Shown here: positions 32,289-41,463 of the stretch, piece after piece | Position numbering within the stretch: position 1 is the first letter of the stretch | Layout of the letters: each line of letters begins with the position of its first letter | From: Pseudomonadota bacterium | Lineage (GTDB): Bacteria > Myxococcota > Myxococcia > Myxococcales > Myxococcaceae | DNA length: 64,000 bases | Direction: 5' to 3' | Assembly (NCBI GenBank): GCA_023423535.1 | Contig: JAFAFL010000006.1 | Coordinates: 62,001-126,000, forward strand | Program-made: the position numbers and the translations under genes | Notes under the pieces: generated by a model | Seen by the model: the letters and a program-made list of their open reading frames with translations, nothing else | The model's database searches: none | What the model was told of the DNA's origin: nothing

Positions 32289-32678
32289 CTAGCCCGCGGC
32301 GCTCTTCCGGCGCTCGCTGAACTTCTTGAAGAACGCGACGATCTCCGCGAACGCGGTCTTCGCGTCGGAGATGTCCTTGAACTCCGACTCGAGGAAGATC
32401 CCGCCGCAGGACTCGCAGGTGTCGTAGTTCATCGGGTGCGAGCGGTCGCCGCCCTCGATGGTGACCAGATCCACCTGGCAGTCGGGGCACTGGCCGGTCA
32501 GCGCGTCCACGTTGACCTTGCCGCCGAGGCTGTCGAGCCCGGGCAGGCCGTTGTGGAGGAGGATCCGGTTCAGGTCCGCCACGTCGATCCAGAGGCCGCC
32601 ACACTCTGCGCACTTACGCAGCGTCGTGTCGTCGCCCTCCAGCTCGGACATCTCGACGTTGCAGGAAGGGCAGTCCAT
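32289..32678 (-). CDS. TFIIB-type zinc-ribbon protein
   Basis: The 129-residue protein contains two zinc-ribbon units, CPSCNVEM...CAECGGLWID and CPDCQVDL...CESCGGIFLE, matching the zf-TFIIB family (small bacterial proteins of unknown role). The C terminus EIVAFFKKFSERRK is a short basic helix. The ATG at 32678 has AAGGAG 13 bases upstream; an in-frame extension to 32771 crosses a hairpin and has no family resemblance. It follows murA by 101 bases on the same strand. Function unknown. Confidence 0.85.
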   Translation of the reverse strand: MDCPSCNVEMSELEGDDTTLRKCAECGGLWIDVADLNRILLHNGLPGLDSLGGKVNVDALTGQCPDCQVDLVTIEGGDRSHPMNYDTCESCGGIFLESEFKDISDAKTAFAEIVAFFKKFSERRKSAAG

Positions 32679-32742
32679 TGAAGCGCAGGCTCCTTGTGGT
32701 GGGGCGGCTCGCCCGGTTGGTGGGTAGGCATCAATGATAGGC

Positions 32743-32758
32743 CCGCCAATTTTGGCGG
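32743..32758 (-). terminator. Small hairpin between murA and the zinc-ribbon gene
   Basis: CCGCCA and TGGCGG can pair around a 4-base AT loop. It is placed after the murA stop, but no T-run follows on the minus strand, so it may be a weak terminator or an mRNA stability hairpin rather than a rho-independent terminator. Confidence 0.3.
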
Positions 32759-32779
32759 CGCAACCCCTCAAGCCCCCGG

Positions 32780-34057
32780 TCAGGCCTTCACGCGCCGAAT
32801 GTCCGCGCCCAACGTTCTGAGCTTCTTCTCGAGGCGCTCGTAGCCGCGGTCGAGGTGGTACACGCGGCTCACGTCGGTGCGGCCCTCCGCGCGCAGCCCG
32901 GCGAGGATGAGCGACGCCGACGCGCGCAGATCCGTCGCCATCACCGGCGCGCCCGACAGGCGCTCCACGCCCTTCACCACCGCGGTGTGTCCCTGGATGG
33001 TGATGTCCGCGCCCATCCGGTGCAGCTCCGCCACGTGCATGAAGCGGTTCTCGAAGATGTTCTCCGAGATGACGCTGGTGCCCTGGGCCACCGTCATCAT
33101 CACCATCAGCTGCGCCTGCATGTCGGTGGGGAAGCCCGGGTGCTCGCGGGTGACGATGTCCACGGAGTTGAGCTTCTTCGGCGCCTTGCAGCGGATGCCG
33201 CCGTCGCGCACGAGCACCTCGCAGCCCGCGTCGCGCAGCTTGTGGATCACCGCCTCCAGGTGCTCCGGCACCGCATTGCGGACAAACACGTCGCCGCCCG
33301 TCACCGCCGCCGCCGCGAGCAGCGTACCCGCCTCGATCCGGTCGGCGATGATCGCATGGTCCACCGGCTTGAGGGTCTCGACGCCGTCGATGGTGATGAC
33401 GTCGGTGCCCGCGCCCGAGACCTGCGCGCCCATCTTGTTCAGCACGAGCGCGAGCTCCTCGATCTCCGGCTCGCGCGCCGCGTTCTCCAGCACGGTGCGG
33501 CCCTTCGCCAGCACCGCCGCCATCATCGCGTTCTCGGTGCCGGTGACGGTGATCATGTCGAAGCTGAAGGTCCCGCCGCGCAGCCGCTTCTTCGCGGTGG
33601 CCTCGACGTAGCCTTCGGTCAGCGTGATCTCCGCGCCCATCGCCTTCAGCGCCTTGAGGTGCTGATCGATCGGACGCGCGCCGATGGCGCAGCCGCCGGG
33701 CATGGACACGCGCGCGCGGCCGTACTTCGCCACCAGCGGGCCGAGCACCAGCACCGACGCGCGCATCGTCTTCACGAGGTCGTACGGCGCCTCGGGGTGG
33801 ATGCCCTTGCCGTTCTGGCCCACCGCGATCCGGACGACGGACTTCTGCCGGCCCTCGAGGCGCTCGGCGTCCGCGCCCATGGTCCGCAGCACCTTGAGCA
33901 TGGTGCCCACGTCCACGAGGTCCGGCACGTTGCGGAAGGTGTGCTCGCCGTCCGCCAGCAGCGACGACGCGAGGATGGGCAGCGCCGCGTTCTTTGCGCC
34001 GGAGGCCGAGACCTCACCGGTCAGCCGGTTCCCACCCTTGACGATGATCTTGTCCAT
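32780..34057 (-). CDS. murA: UDP-N-acetylglucosamine 1-carboxyvinyltransferase
   Basis: MurA transfers enolpyruvate from PEP to UDP-GlcNAc, the first committed step of peptidoglycan synthesis, in the cytoplasm. The 425-residue length is normal. Lys22/Asn23 lie in SGAKNAALP, and the catalytic Cys123 is in the loop GGCAIGARPIDQH (the fosfomycin-target cysteine of the family). EHPGFPTDMQAQ and ENRFMHVAELHRMGADI are further family blocks. It follows prmC by 27 bases and is probably in one operon with prfA and prmC. Confidence 0.98.
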   Translation of the reverse strand: MDKIIVKGGNRLTGEVSASGAKNAALPILASSLLADGEHTFRNVPDLVDVGTMLKVLRTMGADAERLEGRQKSVVRIAVGQNGKGIHPEAPYDLVKTMRASVLVLGPLVAKYGRARVSMPGGCAIGARPIDQHLKALKAMGAEITLTEGYVEATAKKRLRGGTFSFDMITVTGTENAMMAAVLAKGRTVLENAAREPEIEELALVLNKMGAQVSGAGTDVITIDGVETLKPVDHAIIADRIEAGTLLAAAAVTGGDVFVRNAVPEHLEAVIHKLRDAGCEVLVRDGGIRCKAPKKLNSVDIVTREHPGFPTDMQAQLMVMMTVAQGTSVISENIFENRFMHVAELHRMGADITIQGHTAVVKGVERLSGAPVMATDLRASASLILAGLRAEGRTDVSRVYHLDRGYERLEKKLRTLGADIRRVKA

Positions 34058-34084
34058 GAAGCCTGTCTCTCCTGCCGGCTGTGG

Positions 34085-34951
34085 TCAGCCTGCCGCGGGG
34101 GCGCGTCCCAACACGAGGCGATCGAGCCGCGCGAGATCCTTTTCGACCCGCACGTCCTCGAAGCCCGAGGCCTCGAGGAGCCCCTTCACCGCCGCGCCCT
34201 GTTCCTCGCCGATCTCCAATGCAAGCTGCCCGCCGGGTCTGAGGAACGCGCGAGCCTTCGCGACAATCCCGCGCACGAGGTCGAGCCCGTCCGCTCCCCC
34301 ATCGAGCGCGAGCCTCGGCTCCTTCCGCACCTCCGCCGAGAGCCCGGCGATGGCGCCGGTCGCGATGTAGGGCGGGTTGGAGACGATGACGTCGAACGGC
34401 GCGGCCTCGGCGGGAAGGGGAGCGAGCAGATCGCCCTGGAGGAAGGTCACCCGTTCCAGCACGCCCAGCCGCTCGGCGTTTCCGCGCGCGACGGCCAGCG
34501 CATCCGGCGAGAGATCCGTTGCCCACACCTGCGCCTGCGGGCGTTCCGCGGCGAGTGTGATCGCGATGCAGCCGCTCCCGGTGCACACGTCGAGCAGCCG
34601 TGCGGGCGCGTCCTTCGGGACCTCGCGCAGGGCCGCCTCCACGAGGAGCTCCGTCTCCGGACGCGGGATGAGCACCCTCGGATCGACGCTGAAGGTGCGG
34701 CCGTAGAACTCGCGCTTGCCGGTGAGGTACTGCGAGGGCTCGCCCTGCAGCCGCCGCTCGATCAGCGCGCGAAACTGCTGCAGCTCCTCTTTGGCGAGCG
34801 GCCGGTCGAGATCCATGAACAGCCGGACGCGATCACAGCCGAGCACGTGCGCGAGGAGCACCTCGGCGGTGAGCCGCGGCGAGTCGATGCCCTTCTTCTC
34901 GAAGTGCCCCGTCGTCCAGACGAGCACGCTGCGGATGGTCCACGAATCCAT
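34085..34951 (-). CDS. prmC: Release factor N5-glutamine methyltransferase
   Basis: PrmC (HemK) methylates the Gln of the GGQ motif of release factors. The 288-residue protein has an N-terminal helical domain (RLTAEVLLAHVL, QYLTGKREFYGR), the SAM loop LLDVCTGSGCIA (about 119-130) and the active-site tetrapeptide NPPY at 192-195. Its target is encoded immediately upstream: prfA ends 12 bases before the start, and the prfA-prmC pair is common in bacteria. A short Ala/Gly C terminus follows the fold. Confidence 0.97.
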   Translation of the reverse strand: MDSWTIRSVLVWTTGHFEKKGIDSPRLTAEVLLAHVLGCDRVRLFMDLDRPLAKEELQQFRALIERRLQGEPSQYLTGKREFYGRTFSVDPRVLIPRPETELLVEAALREVPKDAPARLLDVCTGSGCIAITLAAERPQAQVWATDLSPDALAVARGNAERLGVLERVTFLQGDLLAPLPAEAAPFDVIVSNPPYIATGAIAGLSAEVRKEPRLALDGGADGLDLVRGIVAKARAFLRPGGQLALEIGEEQGAAVKGLLEASGFEDVRVEKDLARLDRLVLGRAPAAG

Positions 34952-34963
34952 CAGCGCGCGCGG

Positions 34964-36058
<1,095 letters not shown>

Positions 36059-36161
36059 CGGACGCGGAGGCTTTTGCCCTCTTGAAGCCCTGATCGCAAG
36101 CGTGGCCCCACGCCGGAAAAAGATGTGGTAGGAGCCGCGCCGAACCCATAAGGGAGACGAC

Positions 36162-36272
36162 ATGGCCATCAAGGGCAACCGCACCAAGAAGAAGACCTCC
36201 ACCCGCGCGAAGACGAAGAAGCAGGCGCTCAAGCGCCGCCGCGTCCGCGCTCGCGTGGCCAAGGGCAAGTAG
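36162..36272 (+). CDS. Small very basic protein, 36 residues
   Basis: A 36-codon reading frame starts at an ATG preceded by AGGGAG at a good distance (about 7 bases). The product begins MAIKGNRTKKKTSTRAKTKK and has about 20 Lys and Arg residues and no acidic residue. It is too short for most gene callers. The codon start, RBS and high charge argue for a real gene, perhaps a ribosome- or nucleic-acid-binding peptide, but I do not recognise a family. It lies divergent from prfA, so a link to translation is possible. The TPR gene follows 65 bases later on the same strand. Confidence 0.7.
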   Translation: MAIKGNRTKKKTSTRAKTKKQALKRRRVRARVAKGK

Positions 36273-36337
36273 GCGTTCGGGTTCCGTCAGCCACCGCCGT
36301 TCATCAGCCACGCACGCGTACAGGGGATAGAGCCGGA

Positions 36338-37156
36338 ATGTCGTCGCGCGAGAAGGACAACATCGCCCTCTCGGACGAGCACAACTCGCGGGGCATCGAG
36401 CTCGCCGACCGCGGTTGGCTCGACGAGGCGATCAAGGAGTTCCAGAAGGCGATCGATCTGGACCCGAACTCCGCCCACGCGCACGACAACCTGGCGACCG
36501 TGTACGCGGAGAAGAAGCTCTTCCGCGAGGCCCTGACGGAGTATCTGACGGCCATCCGGCTCGAGCCGGACAGCGCCACGGCGCACTACAACCTGGCGTG
36601 CTTCCTCTCCACGCACGCGAGCGAAATGGCGGTGGCCGAGTACCAGGAGGCCATCGAGCTGGATCCGGAGTATCCGGACGCCCACCTGAACCTCGGCCTG
36701 ACGTACGCCGACCACGGGCGGGTGCCGGAGGCCATGAAGGAGCTGCAGGTCGCGATCGAGCTGGATCCGGCGGACGCGTTCCCCCGCCACGAGCTCGCGG
36801 CGCTGCACATGGACGAGGGCGACTACCGCTCGGCGATCACCCAGCTGAAGGAAGTGGTGAAGCTCGAGCCGGAGAACTTCGAGGCGCACCTCGATCTGGG
36901 CATCTGCTACGCGCAGAAGGGCTTCTACGCCGAGGCCGAGCGCGCCTACGAGAAGGCGCGGGAGATCAACGCGGACGACCTCCTGCTCAACTACAACATG
37001 GCCGCGCTCTACGCGCTGTGGGGCCGCCGCAAGGACGCGGTGGAGCTCCTCAAGAAGGCGGTCGGCATCGACAAGGCGAAGGTCGCGGGGTGGCTGGCCA
37101 CGGACCCCATGTTCGACGCGCTGAAGGGCGACGCCGACTTCGAACGGCTCTTGTAG
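36338..37156 (+). CDS. TPR-repeat protein
   Basis: The 272-residue protein is made almost entirely of about seven 34-residue TPR units, recognisable by the A..NLA..Y and A...YE.A helices and the ..LDP/LEP..A.AH turn (AIDLDPNSAHAHDNLA, AIRLEPDSATAHYNLA, AIELDPEYPDAHLNLG). There is no signal peptide or other domain. TPR arrays bind partner proteins. The last part, GWLATDPMFDALKGDADFERLL, is a conserved cap found in many bacterial TPR proteins. The function is unknown. The CorC-like gene follows 15 bases later. Confidence 0.9.
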   Translation: MSSREKDNIALSDEHNSRGIELADRGWLDEAIKEFQKAIDLDPNSAHAHDNLATVYAEKKLFREALTEYLTAIRLEPDSATAHYNLACFLSTHASEMAVAEYQEAIELDPEYPDAHLNLGLTYADHGRVPEAMKELQVAIELDPADAFPRHELAALHMDEGDYRSAITQLKEVVKLEPENFEAHLDLGICYAQKGFYAEAERAYEKAREINADDLLLNYNMAALYALWGRRKDAVELLKKAVGIDKAKVAGWLATDPMFDALKGDADFERLL

Positions 37157-37171
37157 GTAGTGTAGCGCCCC

Positions 37172-38506
37172 TTGGACTACGTCTACCTCGGGCTGGCGCT
37201 CTTCCTCGTGTTCGCGAACGGGTTCTTCGTCGCGACCGAGTTCTCGATCGTCAAGATTCGCCTCTCCCGTCTGCAGGCGCTCGTCGAAGAGGGCCGGCCC
37301 GGCGCGCAATCCGCGCTGCGGATGACGGAGAAGCTGGACGGCTACCTGTCGGCCTGCCAGCTCGGCATCACGCTCGCGTCGCTGGGCCTCGGCTGGTTGG
37401 GCGAGCCCGCCTTTGCGCGGCTCATCGGCCCGGTGCTGGAGAGGTTTTTGCCGGGCGCGGCGAACGAGGCGGTGGTGCACACCGTGTCGCTCGCGTTCAG
37501 CTTCGGGATCATCACCTTCCTCCACATCGTGGTGGGGGAGCTGGCGCCGAAGAGCCTCGCCATCCAGAAGGCGGAGGAGACGGCGCTGGCGGTGGGCCTG
37601 CCGATGCGGGCCTTCTATTACGTGTTCTACCCATTCATCTGGGTGCTCAACGGGATGGCGCGCAAGCTCCTGCAGGCGTTCGGCGTGAGCATGGCGTCGG
37701 AGCACAGCGAGGCGCACTCCGAGGACGAGCTGAGGATGATCCTCTCTTCGTCGGCGCAGGCCGGGGCGATCGCTGCGTCGCGGGCGGAGCTGCTCGAGCG
37801 CGCGCTGGGGATGCTGGAGAAGACGGTCCGGCAGATCCTCGTGCCGCGCAGCCAGGTGAAGTTTCTCGATCTGGAGGAGCCGCTGGAGAAGGCGGTGGCC
37901 GAGGCGCGCACCTCCGGGCACACCTGGCTGCCGGTCTGCCGCGGGAACCTCGACGAGATCGAGGGCGTGGTGAACGCGAAGGACCTCTTCTTCCTCCTCT
38001 CGCGCGGGGAGCTGAAGGCGCTGGCCCAGGTGCAGCGGCCGGTCCTCTTCGTGCCGGAGAACGCGACGCTGGAGCAGCTGCTGAGCGAGTTCCGCCGGCG
38101 CAAGCGCCAGATGGCGGTGGTCGTGGACGAGCACGGCGGCACCAGCGGGATGGTGACGATCGCGGACGTGGTGGCGGAGGTGGTGGGCGACATCGCGGAG
38201 CTCGGCCGCAAGGTGGAGGAGGTCCGCACGCTGCCGGGCGGCAAGCTGGAGCTGCCGGGGAGCACGCAGATCGACGACCTGGAGGAGCGGCTCGGCGTGG
38301 ACCTGGAGGTCGACGAGACGGAGATCACCACCATCGCCGGCTACCTCATGATGCGGCTCAACCGCGTGCCGCTGGCGGGCGACAAGACCACGGTGGGCGA
38401 GTACGACGTGATGGTGACCGAGATGGACGGGCCGCGCGTGGTGCGCGTGCGCATCGAGCCCAGAGCGTCTCTGCCACCGCCGCCCCCGCCGGTGACGAAC
38501 GCGTAG
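37172..38506 (+). CDS. Hemolysin/CorC family membrane protein (CNNM-CBS-CorC_HlyC)
   Basis: The 444-residue protein has an N-terminal CNNM/DUF21 membrane domain (about 1-200; FANGFFVATEFSIVK, CQLGITLASLGLGWLGEP, VVGELAPKSLAIQKAE), a pair of CBS domains (about 205-340) and a C-terminal CorC_HlyC domain starting near DDLEERLGVDLEVDETEITTIAGY (in parts). It fits the family linked to magnesium or cobalt handling, though many members have no proven role. The start is a TTG at 37172; there is no better ATG nearby and the first residues MDYVYLGLALFLVF are the normal family opening. It ends 9 bases before the small Lys-rich gene. Confidence 0.92.
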   Translation: MDYVYLGLALFLVFANGFFVATEFSIVKIRLSRLQALVEEGRPGAQSALRMTEKLDGYLSACQLGITLASLGLGWLGEPAFARLIGPVLERFLPGAANEAVVHTVSLAFSFGIITFLHIVVGELAPKSLAIQKAEETALAVGLPMRAFYYVFYPFIWVLNGMARKLLQAFGVSMASEHSEAHSEDELRMILSSSAQAGAIAASRAELLERALGMLEKTVRQILVPRSQVKFLDLEEPLEKAVAEARTSGHTWLPVCRGNLDEIEGVVNAKDLFFLLSRGELKALAQVQRPVLFVPENATLEQLLSEFRRRKRQMAVVVDEHGGTSGMVTIADVVAEVVGDIAELGRKVEEVRTLPGGKLELPGSTQIDDLEERLGVDLEVDETEITTIAGYLMMRLNRVPLAGDKTTVGEYDVMVTEMDGPRVVRVRIEPRASLPPPPPPVTNA

Positions 38507-38515
38507 GAGGGGCTC

Positions 38516-38710
38516 ATGCCGGGCTTCAACAGAGAGCGCAGCGGCGACGACACGGTGGACGCGCCGAAGGGGGCGAAGGGCAAGCGGCGCGTCTCTTCGT
38601 CCGAGACAGGGGCTTCGGGAGCGGTGGGCAAGCCCGCGTCGAAGAAGGCCTCGAAGATGGCGAAGAAGAGCGCCGAGCGCGCCGCGCCGAGGAAGCCGAA
38701 GAAGGGCTGA
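38516..38710 (+). CDS. Lys-rich small protein, 64 residues
   Basis: This 64-residue frame starts 9 bases after the CorC-type gene with a strong RBS (AGGAGGGG six bases before ATG). The product begins MPGFNRERSGDDTVDAP and becomes Lys/Ala/Ser-rich, ending ERAAPRKPKKG; it is likely unstructured and basic. I know no family for it. Coupling with the membrane protein suggests co-expression. It could bind nucleic acid or be a translation by-product, but the RBS favours a real gene. Confidence 0.6.
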   Translation: MPGFNRERSGDDTVDAPKGAKGKRRVSSSETGASGAVGKPASKKASKMAKKSAERAAPRKPKKG

Positions 38711-38814
38711 GCGTGCGCCGCGGCTTCCGAGCGAGCGAGCGTCATGCGAGTGGGGATCGACGGACCCGCCGGCCTGGCATTGCTGCGCCAACTCGGCGGG
38801 GCTAGCTTTCGAGC

Positions 38815-39027
38815 ATGAGCGTGAAGAAGGGCGCAGGTCAGTTGCCGCTCAGAAAGCACTGGGCTCCGGCCGCGACGGCGGAGGAGATCCGTCGCGCGGC
38901 AGGCATCAGCGACGCGAAGATGCGCCTCATCACCGAGCGTCTCGAGAGGCGCGGGCTCATCAAGCGATCCGCGAACGGCCTGCGGTCTCAACGGCACGCA
39001 GTTGGCGAATCGTCTCCCTCTCGGTGA
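38815..39027 (+). CDS. Small helix-turn-helix-like protein
   Basis: This 70-residue protein starts MSVKKGAGQLPLRKHWAP and contains TAEEIRRAAGISDAKMRLITERLERRGLIKRS, whose pattern is that of a winged helix-turn-helix (helix-turn-helix then a short strand). It is too small for more than a DNA-binding fold. The stop overlaps the next start in a GTGA sequence, so the two genes are probably translated together. A possible promoter (TTGCTG, 17 bases, TAGCTT) lies upstream but is weak. The likely role is control of, or partner to, the downstream protein. Confidence 0.6.
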   Translation: MSVKKGAGQLPLRKHWAPAATAEEIRRAAGISDAKMRLITERLERRGLIKRSANGLRSQRHAVGESSPSR

Positions 39028-39680
39028 GTTCGACGCTGAGCGGCCGGGCAGCTCGCGGAAAGGGCCCGCCACCATCCGCGCCGGAGAGCGTCTTCATCAA
39101 CGCGCCCTTCGACCGGAGGTACGAGCCGCTCTTCCTGGCCTTGATCGCGGGCACCGTCGCATTCGGTCGGGTGCCTCGTTGCGTCCTCGAGCTGCCTGCA
39201 TCCTCAGGTCGGTTGGAGCGGCTGATGGCGCTGATCGATTCCTGTGGCGCTTCGTTCCACGACCTCAGCCGCGTTCAGCAGTCGCGGACGAAGCAGTTCG
39301 GCCTCGTTCCCAGGTTCAACATGCCGTTCGAACTCGGACTCGCGATGGTGCGGGCCATCGAGAAGAAGCACAGTGCGTTCATCCTCGAAGAGGTACCGCA
39401 CCGAGCCCACGCGACGACGAGTGACATCTCCATGTTCGACCCGCTCATTCATGGAGGGACGGTGCACGGCATCCTGACCTGCGTTCTCGACGCATTCGGG
39501 CGACGAGGGCAGCGGCAGCCAACCCTGGGCGAGCTACAGCAGCTCACGGGACTTCTTTCTGCAGAAGTCCGGAAGGTGAAGCGGCTGCACCGCAATCAGA
39601 CCATGTTCAGCGCGAGCCTGTTCACCGAGTCGATCGGCATCGCGACTGCGCTGGCTCGCGCGATGCGCCTGCTTCACTGA
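39024..39680 (+). CDS. Conserved protein resembling the nucleoside deoxyribosyltransferase/TIR fold
   Basis: The 218-residue protein starts at GTG, four bases before the stop of the upstream gene. It has SVFINAPFDRRYEPLFLALI, typical of a first beta-strand and loop of the deoxyribosyltransferase/TIR-like fold, then FHDLSR and RFNMPFELGLAM, where the Glu of PFELG matches the position of the catalytic Glu in those families. The middle (PRCVLEL, GRLERLMALIDSC) fits the expected helices. The C-terminal third (QLTGLLSAEVRKVKRLHRNQT) has no clear homology. Many such proteins are uncharacterised; a nucleotide-directed activity is possible but is inference. A fold prediction would settle it. Confidence 0.55.
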   Translation: MSSTLSGRAARGKGPPPSAPESVFINAPFDRRYEPLFLALIAGTVAFGRVPRCVLELPASSGRLERLMALIDSCGASFHDLSRVQQSRTKQFGLVPRFNMPFELGLAMVRAIEKKHSAFILEEVPHRAHATTSDISMFDPLIHGGTVHGILTCVLDAFGRRGQRQPTLGELQQLTGLLSAEVRKVKRLHRNQTMFSASLFTESIGIATALARAMRLLH

Positions 39681-39705
39681 AGAGCACGCGGTCGCTTCAA
39701 CGCGT

Positions 39706-41346
39706 TCAGTGCACCCCGACGATCTCTCCGTCCTCGGTGAGGTCGATCCCGTTGGCGTTCGGCACGCGCGGCAGGCCGGGCATGGTCTGGGTCTCGCCGG
39801 TCACCGCGAGGAGGAAGCCGGCGCCCGCGCGCAGCGAGAGGTCTCGCACCTGCAGCGTGAACGGCTCCGGGTTGCCGCCCGCCGCGGGCTGGTCGCTGAA
39901 GGAGAGCGGCGTCTTCGCGATGCAGACGGGGAGCTTCAGCGCTTCGAACCGGGCCGCCGCGCGGGTGGCGGCATCGCTGAAGGACACGTCGCGCGCGCCG
40001 TACATCTTCGTGGCGACCGCTTCGATCTTCGCGCGGATGGGGGCCTCGGGCTCGTAGAGGAACTTCCTCGGCGGCTGAGGACGCGCGGCCGCGGCAGCGA
40101 CCTTTTCCGCGAGCGCGACCGCACCGTCACCTCCCTGCACGAAGCCGTCGCAGCGGCCCACGGTGTAGCCGCGCTCGGCGCAGAGCGTTTCGATGCAGGC
40201 GAGCTCCTCCTCGGTGTCGCGGCCGAAGACGTTGATCGCCAGCACCGGGTCGAAGCCGAACGCGCGCACGTTGGCCACGTGGCGGTCCACGTTGACCATG
40301 CCGCGTTGGAGCGCGGCGCGGACGTCCTTCCCGGTGGCGGAGAGCTCGGTGTCACCGCCGTGGTGCCGCAGCGCGCGCGCCGTCACCACCACCACCACCG
40401 CGCGAGGCCACAGCCCGGAGGCGCGGCACTTGAGGTCGAAGAACTTCTCCATCCCCAGCTCGGTCGCGAAGCCGGCCTCGGTGACGACGTAGTCCGACAG
40501 CGCGAGCGCCGAGCGGGTGGCGATCACGCTGTTGCAGCCGTGGGCGATGTTCGCGAACGGGCCGCCGTGCAGCAGCGCGGGCACGCCCTCCTGGCTCTGC
40601 ACGAGGTTCGGCAGCAGCGCGTCGCGCAGCGTGGCCGCCATGGGACCCACCGCGCCGAGATCCGCGGCGGTGACCGGCGCCTCCTTCGTCTCCGGACCGC
40701 CGAAGCCCACCACCAGCCGAGCGAGCCGCGCCTTCAGATCCGCGATGCCCGTGGAGAGGCAGAGCAGCGCCATGATCTCGGACGCGGCGGTGATGTCGAA
40801 GGCGCCCTGGCGCGGGAGGCCGTCCATCGTGCCGCCGAGGCCGAGCACCACGTTGCGCAATGACCGGTCGTTCACGTCGAGCACGCGCCGCCAGGTCACG
40901 CGGCGCACGTCCGGCGCGCCCTTGAGGTTGAAGTGCAGCGCGTTGTCCACCATCGCCGCGAGGAGGTTGTTCGCCGCGGTGATCGCGTGCAGGTCGCCGG
41001 TGAAGTGGAGGTTGATGTCGGTGGAGGGGTCGACGGTCGCGCGGCCTCCGCCGGTGCCTCCGCCCTTCACGCCGAAGACCGGTCCCATCGACGGTTCGCG
41101 CAGCGCGAGCATCGCCCGCCGGCCCGCCTTCGCCAGCCCCTGCGCGAGGCCGATGGAGACCGTCGTCTTGCCCTCGCCGTGTTTCGTCGGGGTCAGCGCG
41201 GTGACGAGGATCAACGAGCCGCGCGGCGGTGCGTTGCCGAGGCGCTTCACCAGCGGGTGGCTCAGCTTCGCCATCCGGTGGCCGTAGGGCAGCAGGTCGT
41301 CGACAGACAGATCGAGGGTGCGGGCGAGGTCGGGCAGAGAGCGCAT
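39706..41346 (-). CDS. fhs: Formate-tetrahydrofolate ligase
   Basis: Fhs makes 10-formyl-THF from formate, THF and ATP in the cytoplasm. The 546-residue protein has the ATP loop TPTKHGEGKTT (about 52-62), REPSMGPVFGVKGGGTGGG split in two, DINLHFTGDLHAI, and a C-terminal GFLLAVTGETQTMPGLP. The ATG at 41346 (MRSLPDLARTLDL) fits the family start; the extension to 41388 does not. 10-Formyl-THF is also the formyl donor expected for the NRPS formyltransferase domain at the left end, although the genes lie 17 kb apart and no link can be shown. Confidence 0.97.
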   Translation of the reverse strand: MRSLPDLARTLDLSVDDLLPYGHRMAKLSHPLVKRLGNAPPRGSLILVTALTPTKHGEGKTTVSIGLAQGLAKAGRRAMLALREPSMGPVFGVKGGGTGGGRATVDPSTDINLHFTGDLHAITAANNLLAAMVDNALHFNLKGAPDVRRVTWRRVLDVNDRSLRNVVLGLGGTMDGLPRQGAFDITAASEIMALLCLSTGIADLKARLARLVVGFGGPETKEAPVTAADLGAVGPMAATLRDALLPNLVQSQEGVPALLHGGPFANIAHGCNSVIATRSALALSDYVVTEAGFATELGMEKFFDLKCRASGLWPRAVVVVVTARALRHHGGDTELSATGKDVRAALQRGMVNVDRHVANVRAFGFDPVLAINVFGRDTEEELACIETLCAERGYTVGRCDGFVQGGDGAVALAEKVAAAAARPQPPRKFLYEPEAPIRAKIEAVATKMYGARDVSFSDAATRAAARFEALKLPVCIAKTPLSFSDQPAAGGNPEPFTLQVRDLSLRAGAGFLLAVTGETQTMPGLPRVPNANGIDLTEDGEIVGVH

Positions 41347-41463
41347 GCAGCCGCGTGCCCGTGCAACAAGCAGCCCATCGGCGCTCACCCGGTCGCGCGC
41401 GCGGGCGGAACGCAGGTCGTGCGCGTCAGGCGCGAGGTCCGCAGAAACTGCGCGTTCCCTCCC

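Noticed and set aside
36287..38791. A minus-strand frame over the TPR and CorC genes
   Set aside because: No motif; the plus-strand genes have clear repeats and domains.
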